DNA of 64,000 nt, from positions 117,493 to 181,492 of the forward strand of contig JAEWHE010000010.1 of the NCBI GenBank assembly GCA_023387965.1, read 5' to 3'. The DNA is from Bacteroidota bacterium. Its GTDB lineage: Bacteria > Bacteroidota > Bacteroidia > Flavobacteriales > Flavobacteriaceae. The notes under the pieces were generated by a model that ran no database searches, was not told the origin of the DNA, and saw only the letters and a list, made by a program, of their open reading frames with translations. Below are positions 57,890 to 64,000 of this stretch, in pieces. A program made the translations under genes and the position numbers. Numbering within the stretch: the stretch's first letter is position 1; the number at the start of each line of letters is the position of its first letter.

Positions 57890-58072
57890 TTACTTCTGTT
57901 GAAGTGGAGAAAAATCTTCTGTTTGAATTTGGGTCTATAAATATTTTTCAACAAAATTATTTACTATAACGTTGTAATGCATCGGTTTTTATTAATTTAA
58001 ATAAAATCATCGGCAAAAAACTTATGATTTTTTTATTTTTACGGGAAACTAATGCAAATCTTTATAAAATAT

Positions 58073-60169
58073 ATGAAAACTACTTTCAGTTTGATTTTGC
58101 TGTTAATTGGCTTTTCAATTCAGGCGCAAGAAATTGCTTCGCCTGATAAAAATTTGAAGCTAACCTTCAGCCTTGACTCCAAAGGAACTCCTGTTTACCA
58201 ATTGAATTTTAAAAATAAATCGGTTATCAAACCCAGCAAATTGGGAATTGAAACCAAAGACGTTCCCTCTTTTCTTGACGGATTTTCAGTAGAAAAAACC
58301 AGCACCACTACGTTTGACGAAACTTGGGAACCGGTTTGGGGTGAACAAAAAACCATCCGGAATCATTATACAGAATTGTTGGTAGTGCTTTCGCAAAAAG
58401 CTGAAAAGAATAGAAAAATTAACATCAGATTCCGCCTTTTTAATGACGGATTGGGCTTTAGATACGAATTTCCAGAGCAAGAAAACCTTACCTATTTTAT
58501 CATTAAGGAAGAAAGAACACAATTTGCCTTAAATGGCGACCACAAAGCGTTTTGGCTTCCGGGCGATTTTGACACGCAAGAATACAGCACTGTAACTTCA
58601 AATTTATCTGAGGTAAGAGGCAAAATGAAAGATGCGGTTACGCCAAACGCCTCACAACATCCGTTTTCAGATACAGGATTGCAAACGCCTTTGATGCTCA
58701 AAAGCAAAGATGGTTTGTACATCAACATTCACGAAGCCGCTTTGGTTGATTATTCTGCCATGCATGTGGAACTCGACGACAAAAATTTTATTTTAAATTC
58801 GTACTTGACACCTGACGCTGTAGGCAACAAAGGTTACATGCAAGCCTCTACTCAAACGCCTTGGCGAACGATTGTTGTGAGCGACAAAGCGGCTGATATT
58901 TTGGCTTCAAAATTAATTTTAAACTTAAACGAACCTACGAAATACAAAGATGTTTCTTGGATTAAACCCGTAAAATATGTAGGTGTTTGGTGGGAAATGA
59001 TCACCGGAAAAAGTTCTTGGGCTTATAACGATTTGACCAGTGTTAAATTAGGCGAATTGGATTATTCCAAGACGAAATCCAATGGCAAACACGCAGCTAA
59101 CACGGCTCATGTAAAAGAATATATCGATTTTGCTTCAGAGCATGGATTTGATGCGGTTTTGGTAGAAGGTTGGAACGAAGGTTGGGAAGATTGGTTTGGC
59201 AAATCGAAAGATTTTGTGTTCGATTTTGTGACGCCTTATCCTGATTTTGATGTAAAAGAATTGCATCGTTATGCGGCTTCTAAAGGTGTGAAAATGATGA
59301 TGCACCATGAAACTTCCGGCTCTATCCGAAACTATGAACGCCATATGGACAAAGCTTATCAGTTTATGGTGGCCAATGGTTATAATTCGGTTAAAAGTGG
59401 TTATGTAGGCGATATTATTCCGAGAGGGGAATTCCATTACGGTCAATGGGCCAACAACCATTATTTGTACGCGATTACGAAAGCAGCCGACTATAAAATT
59501 ATGGTGAATGCCCATGAAGCGGTTCGCCCGACAGGATTGAGCAGAACCTATCCGAATTTAATTGGAAACGAATCGGCTCGCGGAACAGAATACGAATCAT
59601 TTGGCGGAAACAACCCTGATCATACGACCATTTTGCCATTTACAAGATTAATGGGAGGTCCGATGGATTATACGCCCGGAATTTTTCAAACTAAAGTTAG
59701 CGCTTATAATCCCGACAATAATTCGTTCATCCATACCACTTTGGCCAAACAATTGGCATTGTATGTGACGATGTATTCGCCTTTGCAAATGGCGGCGGAC
59801 TTGCCTGAAACTTATAACAAACATTTGGACGCGTTTCAATTCATCAAAGATGTGGCAATCGATTGGGATGAAACCCATATTTTGGAGGCAGAACCTGGAG
59901 ATTACATCACCATTGCTAGAAAAGCAAAAGGTAAAAACGAATGGTTTGTGGGTGGCATTACTGATGAAAATTCAAGAACCGCTACTGTGGATTTTAGCTT
60001 TTTGCCGAAAGGAAAAACGTTTGAAGCCATTGTTTACGCTGATGGAAAAGATGCACATTACGAAACCAATCCGCAATCTTACGAAATCAAAAAAATTAAG
60101 GTCACTTTTAAAACCAAATTAAAACAGCAAATGGCACCAAGTGGCGGGTTTGCGATTAGTGTGAAATAG
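58073..60169 (+). CDS. Glycoside hydrolase family 97 protein (alpha-glucosidase-like)
   Basis: This 698-residue exported enzyme starts with a signal peptide (MKTTFSLILLLIGFSIQAQ); a seven-residue longer start is possible. GH97 enzymes have an N-terminal beta-supersandwich (to about residue 280), a TIM barrel and a C-terminal beta-domain. Barrel motifs seen are VEGWNEGWEDWFG, MMHHETSGSIRNYERHMD, VNAHEAVRPTGLSRTYPN and GNESARGTEYE. The segment VKSGYVGDIIPRGEFHYGQW has Gly where, from memory, retaining GH97 enzymes carry an Asp nucleophile, so an inverting SusB-like alpha-glucosidase is likely. It is not linked to the SusCD locus here. Confidence 0.9.
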   Translation: MKTTFSLILLLIGFSIQAQEIASPDKNLKLTFSLDSKGTPVYQLNFKNKSVIKPSKLGIETKDVPSFLDGFSVEKTSTTTFDETWEPVWGEQKTIRNHYTELLVVLSQKAEKNRKINIRFRLFNDGLGFRYEFPEQENLTYFIIKEERTQFALNGDHKAFWLPGDFDTQEYSTVTSNLSEVRGKMKDAVTPNASQHPFSDTGLQTPLMLKSKDGLYINIHEAALVDYSAMHVELDDKNFILNSYLTPDAVGNKGYMQASTQTPWRTIVVSDKAADILASKLILNLNEPTKYKDVSWIKPVKYVGVWWEMITGKSSWAYNDLTSVKLGELDYSKTKSNGKHAANTAHVKEYIDFASEHGFDAVLVEGWNEGWEDWFGKSKDFVFDFVTPYPDFDVKELHRYAASKGVKMMMHHETSGSIRNYERHMDKAYQFMVANGYNSVKSGYVGDIIPRGEFHYGQWANNHYLYAITKAADYKIMVNAHEAVRPTGLSRTYPNLIGNESARGTEYESFGGNNPDHTTILPFTRLMGGPMDYTPGIFQTKVSAYNPDNNSFIHTTLAKQLALYVTMYSPLQMAADLPETYNKHLDAFQFIKDVAIDWDETHILEAEPGDYITIARKAKGKNEWFVGGITDENSRTATVDFSFLPKGKTFEAIVYADGKDAHYETNPQSYEIKKIKVTFKTKLKQQMAPSGGFAISVK

Positions 60170-60192
60170 TCAGTATCTTATTAAAAATGTGA

Positions 60193-60220
60193 AGCGAGGA
60201 ATCTTAATGGGTTCCTCGCT
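60193..60220 (+). terminator. Terminator of the GH97 gene
   Basis: A 9-bp stem (agcgaggaa, ttcctcgct) with a 10-nt loop is followed by ttgttttt. Confidence 0.7.
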
Positions 60221-60241
60221 TTGTTTTTGGTGTTTTTGTTT

Positions 60242-60268
60242 GAGATTCCTCGTTCCTCGGAATGACAA
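60242..60268. repeat. Short dispersed Bacteroidota repeat (GTCATTCCGAGGAACGAGG type)
   Basis: On the minus strand the sequence reads gtcattccgaggaacgaggaatctc. I recall this sequence as a very common intergenic repeat in Bacteroidota genomes. It is partly self-complementary (attcctcg and cgaggaat) and its arm also resembles the GH97 terminator stem just upstream. Confidence 0.55.
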
Positions 60269-60274
60269 GTTCGG

Positions 60275-60463
60275 TTATTTTTCTTCGTTCGAATTTTCCT
60301 CTGTTTCGTCTTTGTGATGAAATTTTGAAACTGTCTTTACAAAATCATTTTTGCTGCTTTGACGGAAAGCTTCGTCGTTAATTTTGTACTCATCAATCAA
60401 TTTTTCGCTTCCTTTGTGTGGCACGTTTTTATCTTTATTTGATAAGTTTTTTGCTTTTTTCAT
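60275..60463 (-). CDS. Small hydrophilic protein
   Basis: This 62-residue highly charged protein begins MKKAKNLSNKDKNVPHKGSE, then KLIDEYKINDEAFRQSSKND, and ends in an acidic tail (DETEENSNEEK). No membrane segment, signal or cysteine is present. The composition is that of a real small cytosolic protein, but I recognise no family. Upstream of it lie the 11-bp tandem repeats at 60628-60682. Confidence 0.5.
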   Translation of the reverse strand: MKKAKNLSNKDKNVPHKGSEKLIDEYKINDEAFRQSSKNDFVKTVSKFHHKDETEENSNEEK

Positions 60464-60627
60464 GACTGCAGTATTTGATGGTTGAAGTTACCGCAATTTA
60501 CCGAGCAATGTGTTATAACTTTTGGGAAAATGTTTATAAGTTGTAGTACTGAGAAGTGAGATTTGAGAAGTGAGATCGAAATGTTTTTTTCTTGACTTAC
60601 AGGGATACCACAACGATAGCTTATCCC

Positions 60628-60682
60628 TACATTATCCATACACTATCTATACACTATCCATACACTATCTATACACCATTAA
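60628..60682. repeat. 11-bp tandem repeat array
   Basis: Five abutting 11-bp units run tacattatcca, tacactatcta, tacactatcca, tacactatcta, tacaccattaa. Units 2 and 4 are identical and unit 3 differs by one base; the outer units are more diverged. It lies in the 355-nt gap between the small hydrophilic protein gene and the BCCT gene, which otherwise holds only the BCCT terminator and a doubled gagaagtgagat motif around 60549-60576. Confidence 0.85.
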
Positions 60683-60760
60683 ATTGTGTATTGTTATTTT
60701 AGGACAAGACAATTATTGATGCCGAACTATCCTTTATAGAATTCTGTAACCTTAAAAAAA

Positions 60761-60791
60761 AATAAGCCGTTTCCATGTTAAACGGCTTATT
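60761..60791 (-). terminator. Terminator of the BCCT transporter gene
   Basis: A 12-bp perfect stem (aataagccgttt, aaacggcttatt) with a 7-nt loop, followed by a T run on the minus strand. Confidence 0.85.
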
Positions 60792-60818
60792 CATATATTT
60801 CTAATAACCTCCCAAAAA

Positions 60819-62822
60819 CTATTCCTCGCCCAAATCACTACTTACAAACATTTCATTTGATTCTTCGGAAATAATCCGTAAAAATCGGTCGTAGTGTTTG
60901 AGCACATCGCTTATCAGTTCCTTTGGCGTAAAATATTGCACGTTATAGCCTTCGCGAGTATCGCCAAAATAAGATTTGGGGTAATAACTTTTGCGTTGCT
61001 TGAATTCGGGCAGGTTTTCGTCTTCCACTAAATAATCGGAAACTTCTCGTAGCTGAACTTTGGCGCCGTAAACAAAATTATTGACCATGTTGTGCTCAAT
61101 TTCCAACTCGCATTTGAGCGGATTACTTTCTAATCGAACCGTTGCTTGGATGCCATTTTTTGCCAATTCCTCCTTTAATTCCGTAAGTGCTTCTTTTACC
61201 GCACCTTGAATAAATTGTTCGACAGTGGCTTTGTCCTTGAAGGAAACTATCTGCACGAGGCGTTCTTTCCATAATTTTCCGGTCCATGGTGCGGTAGAAA
61301 CCGCAAAATTTCGCTGGTAGTAACTGTAATCAATCATCAACCCCTTCATGAGGGCTGCCGCAATGAAAATCATGATGATTGCAAACGGAAGCGCAGTTAA
61401 CAATGTCATAGTTTGCAAGGCTTTCAAACCACCGGCTTTTAACAACATTAAGGCGGATGTAGCTAGCAATACTCCCCAAAACATTTTTTGCCAAATTGGA
61501 GAATTTTGGGCGTTTTTTGTTGCAATGCTATCCATTACTAAAATCCCCGAATCCGCAGAAGTAGTAAAAAATATAATGACGACAACAATTACTAAAGTAC
61601 TCGACACAATAGGTAATGGCAAATATTCCAAGAAGCTAAACATCAAGGCTTCGGGATTGTCTGTCAGTTGGCTCAAAGCTCCGTTTGCAATATGGAAATC
61701 AGTCCAGATGGCGCTGTTTCCGAAAACGGACATCCAAATGAAATTAAAAAGCGTGGGCAAAATAAGTACAGCTGCAATGAATGATTTAATGGTTCTTCCT
61801 TTTGAAATTCGGGCAATAAAAATTCCTACAAAAGGTGCCCATGAAATCCACCAAGCCCAATATAGTATTGTCCAGTTATAGAACCAAGGCAAAGATTTTT
61901 CCTCGTACACGTGCGTGTTGAATGTAATTGTGAAGAAACTGCTGATGTAATTGCCGATTCCGTCAGTAAAACTTCCTAAAAGATACACAGTTGGTCCCGC
62001 CAACATTACAAATATCATTAAAATTATTGCAGCCGAAATATTGATGTTGCTCAATATTTTAATCCCTTTTCCCACTCCCGACACCGCTGAACCGATGGCT
62101 AAAGCCACGAGCACACACACAATGATGACTTGGTAGGTAAAACTAGTTTCGGGCAATACATTCAATGCCTTTAAACCGGAATTGATTTGCACCACACCAA
62201 ATCCTAAGGTGGTAGTAATCCCGAAAAATGTGCTGCACAAGGCAAAAACATCAATTGCGTTACCCCATCCTCCGTTAGTTTTTTCTTTTAAAATGGGATA
62301 GAGGCAACTTCGCAACGACAAAGGCAAACGGTATCGATATGCAAAATAAGCGAGCGAAAGCCCTACTAATCCGTAAATTGCCCAAGCATGAATACCCCAA
62401 TGAAAAAAAGTGTACAACTGTGCGCTTTTGGCTTGATCGCTGTAATAATCGCTTGCAAAAGTTTCATCGGCATAATGCGACATGGGTTCGGCAACGGCAA
62501 AATACATCAGTCCGATTCCCATTCCCGCGGCAAAAAGCATTGATATCCAAGAGAAAAACGAATATTCGGGTTTGCTGTTATTGTCTCCCAACTTGATGCT
62601 ACCGTATTTACTGAACATCAAATAAATCAAAAAGATGACAAAAATAGTCACACACCAAACATACACCCAATTGAGGTTGACGAAAACGAAGTTTTTTACC
62701 ACATCCAACACTCTTTCAGCAGGTGTCGGAAAAAATACCGTGAACATACAAATTCCAATGATGAACACTAAACCTGGTATTGTGACTGCTTTGTTGAGGG
62801 TTGTTGTCGTATTTTTTGACAT
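60819..62822 (-). CDS. BCCT family transporter
   Basis: This 667-residue membrane protein of the betaine-choline-carnitine transporter family has twelve membrane segments. The third carries AAGMGIGLMYFAVAEPMSHY (family motif GxGIG...EP). The eighth region has WWISWAPFVGIFIARISKGR. After the last segment a cytosolic tail of about 140 residues follows (EQFIQGAVKEALTELKEELA ... FVYGAKVQLREVSDYLVEDE), longer than in many homologues and probably regulatory. It imports a quaternary amine such as betaine or choline; which one is not shown. The start is the ATG at 62820-62822. Confidence 0.92.
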   Translation of the reverse strand: MSKNTTTTLNKAVTIPGLVFIIGICMFTVFFPTPAERVLDVVKNFVFVNLNWVYVWCVTIFVIFLIYLMFSKYGSIKLGDNNSKPEYSFFSWISMLFAAGMGIGLMYFAVAEPMSHYADETFASDYYSDQAKSAQLYTFFHWGIHAWAIYGLVGLSLAYFAYRYRLPLSLRSCLYPILKEKTNGGWGNAIDVFALCSTFFGITTTLGFGVVQINSGLKALNVLPETSFTYQVIIVCVLVALAIGSAVSGVGKGIKILSNINISAAIILMIFVMLAGPTVYLLGSFTDGIGNYISSFFTITFNTHVYEEKSLPWFYNWTILYWAWWISWAPFVGIFIARISKGRTIKSFIAAVLILPTLFNFIWMSVFGNSAIWTDFHIANGALSQLTDNPEALMFSFLEYLPLPIVSSTLVIVVVIIFFTTSADSGILVMDSIATKNAQNSPIWQKMFWGVLLATSALMLLKAGGLKALQTMTLLTALPFAIIMIFIAAALMKGLMIDYSYYQRNFAVSTAPWTGKLWKERLVQIVSFKDKATVEQFIQGAVKEALTELKEELAKNGIQATVRLESNPLKCELEIEHNMVNNFVYGAKVQLREVSDYLVEDENLPEFKQRKSYYPKSYFGDTREGYNVQYFTPKELISDVLKHYDRFLRIISEESNEMFVSSDLGEE

Positions 62823-62870
62823 AGTTAGGGGTTTTACCGCAAGTTACGATTAAATGCCTTTACATCCTAT

Positions 62871-63170
62871 TTAAGTCGAAAGTCTAAAGTTTAAAGTTGA
62901 CAAATCTTTCCATTACAAAAACGAACTCCTCCAATGTTCATAAATGCCTTATATGGTAAAAAAAATTTGTTTAATGTTAAAGTTGCCAAACCTTCTGCTT
63001 CTTTGCGAGAAAAATCCCCTCATTCCCTTAATTCCTTAATGTTTAAAAAAAAATGTTTCAAATTAAAAAAGATTCCCGCCTTTGCGGGAACAAAAAAAAC
63101 CTAACAAGTTTCAAAAACCTGTTAGGTTCCAAAAGCTCAAACAAGAACTTTAAACTTTCGACTTTAAACT
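62871..63170. repeat. Intergenic block between two inverted AT-rich repeats
   Basis: The 353-nt gap between the BCCT and OmpA-family genes has no gene. At its ends are aagtcgaaagtctaaagtttaaagtt (from 62873) and, inverted, aactttaaactttcgacttt (63146-63165); they pair except for a 6-nt insertion. Between them are AT-rich sequence and the two terminators at 63073-63128. Confidence 0.5.
63073..63128 (-). terminator. Two tandem terminators of the OmpA-family gene
   Basis: The first hairpin met by polymerase is at 63098-63128 (aacctaacaag, cctgttaggtt) and is followed by eight T. The second is at 63073-63090 (ttcccgc, gcgggaa), followed by six T. Confidence 0.75.
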
Positions 63171-63175
63171 AAAAA

Positions 63176-64000
63176 CTACATCCCCACAATCACAAACTCG
63201 CTTCGGCGGTTTTTCTGGTGATCGGCTTCAGAGCAATTCACGCCATCCGAACAATTGTTCACGAGTTGGGTTTCGCCGTAACCTTTTCCGGTTAAACGAC
63301 TCGCTTCGATGCCTTGAGATATCATCCAAGCCACAGTTGATTTGGCTCTTCGGTCGGATAATTTTTCGTTGTATTTGTGCGTTTGACGGCTATCGGTATG
63401 TGATCTCACATCCACTTTCATGTTTGGATATTGCTTCATCACATCCACAATTTTTGCTAAATCAACTGCCGCATCCGGACGGATATTCCATTTGTCTAAG
63501 TCAAAATAAATAATTTCAATTCCAAATGTTTTTGCCAAATCCGAACCAACTGTTACCGGTTTTACCGATTTCTCGAGTTCGACGTCAAGGGTTGTCTCGC
63601 CTGATTTTTCGTCGATTGTCACGCGGTTTTCGCTGGTGTTGTATTCCGGTTTTTCGGCTTTTACGTAGTAATTTTTACCACATTCTACTTCTTCAAAACG
63701 GTAATTTCCCTCGCTGTCAGATGTGGTTGTTTTGATAACTTTGAATGAATTATCTGACAATGTTACTTTTGCGTTAGCAATAATTTCTTTGGTTTCACGG
63801 TCAATTATTTTTCCGGCCAAAAGCTGTTCACAAGCTAATTTTTTAGTTTCCTGAAAACGGTAAATATCGTCAAAACCCTTGCCTTCAGTACGATTTGACG
63901 AAAAATATCCAAACCTGGTTTCGCTGTTGATGTAATACGCAAAATCATCCATCGGACCATTTACAGGCGTTCCTACGTTTTGCACATTTTGAGTATCGGG
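63176..64000 (-). CDS. OmpA-family outer-membrane protein, C-terminal part (runs off window)
   Basis: The minus-strand frame is open to the window edge; the GTG at 63985 is not the true start, since the preceding codons (PDTQN) continue it. About 275 residues are visible. First comes the end of a PD40-like repeat (MDDFAYYINSETRFGYFSSN, FDDIYRFQE). Then follows a carboxypeptidase-regulatory-like domain (GKIIDRETKEIIANAKVTLS) and an OmpA domain (IIYFDLDKWNIRPDAAVDLA, VDVRSHTDSRQTHKYNEKLS, DRRAKSTVAWMISQGI), ending NRRSEFVIVGM. It anchors the outer membrane to peptidoglycan. Confidence 0.92.
   Translation of the reverse strand, partial: PDTQNVQNVGTPVNGPMDDFAYYINSETRFGYFSSNRTEGKGFDDIYRFQETKKLACEQLLAGKIIDRETKEIIANAKVTLSDNSFKVIKTTTSDSEGNYRFEEVECGKNYYVKAEKPEYNTSENRVTIDEKSGETTLDVELEKSVKPVTVGSDLAKTFGIEIIYFDLDKWNIRPDAAVDLAKIVDVMKQYPNMKVDVRSHTDSRQTHKYNEKLSDRRAKSTVAWMISQGIEASRLTGKGYGETQLVNNCSDGVNCSEADHQKNRRSEFVIVGM

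Noticed and set aside
60628..60682. Tandem repeats as a CRISPR array
   Set aside because: The 11-bp units abut each other without spacers and no cas genes are present.
61348..61881. 177-codon plus-strand open frame
   Set aside because: Antisense to the BCCT transporter; composition follows from the membrane-protein codons on the other strand.

Overview
This window is a chromosomal segment of a member of the Bacteroidota, most likely Flavobacterium or a close relative in the Flavobacteriaceae. The evidence is the AT-rich sequence with almost no Shine-Dalgarno sites, many TAnnTTTG minus-7 boxes, a SusC/SusD pair, a type IX secretion (type A) sorting tail, Porin_10, GLPGLI-like, DUF2851, DUF4230 and GSCFA proteins, and RpoB/RpoC sequences of flavobacterial type. 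All functional calls come from reading the sequence and from memory of protein families; no database search was run.

Positions 1-11,300 (minus strand) hold a translation/transcription block: rpsU, xerC, hpf, then tRNA-Thr, tRNA-Tyr, tRNA-Thr, tuf, tRNA-Trp, secE, nusG, rplK, rplA, rplJ, rplL, rpoB and the 5' part of rpoC. Positions 11,300-18,700 hold an acyl-CoA dehydrogenase, a helix-hairpin-helix protein, a PspC-like protein, DUF2851, a GLPGLI/PNGase F-like exoprotein, the remnant of a zeta-toxin-like gene with its small partner, and a cysteine/cystathionine synthase with CBS domains. Positions 18,700-28,300 hold a Porin_10 protein, a SusC-SusD-lipoprotein uptake locus and a secreted subtilisin-like protease.

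Positions 28,300-45,000 hold rnhB, lipB, lysS, three small helical exported proteins, hemL, a glucosaminidase/PLP-enzyme/HExxH operon, a DUF5522 protein, hutU, a DUF4136 lipoprotein, phenylalanine hydroxylase, a RES-Xre toxin-antitoxin pair, DUF4230 and GSCFA proteins. Positions 45,000-64,000 hold alaS, a MerR-LemA-TPM-TPM cluster, an outer-membrane beta-barrel protein, der, era, two tandem initiator tRNAs, a cation efflux protein, a GH97 glycosidase, a BCCT transporter and the C-terminal part of an OmpA-family protein.

Most of the window is housekeeping. The least ordinary material lies between genes: a family of dispersed mosaic hairpin repeats (six copies), terminators that overlap the next promoter, an 11-bp tandem array, the zeta-toxin scar, the half-site array in front of the RES-Xre pair, and a strong Shine-Dalgarno sequence in front of rpsU, which stands out in a genome that otherwise hardly uses them. 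I found no clearly new multi-gene defence or biosynthetic system, no CRISPR array, no insertion sequence and no prophage.
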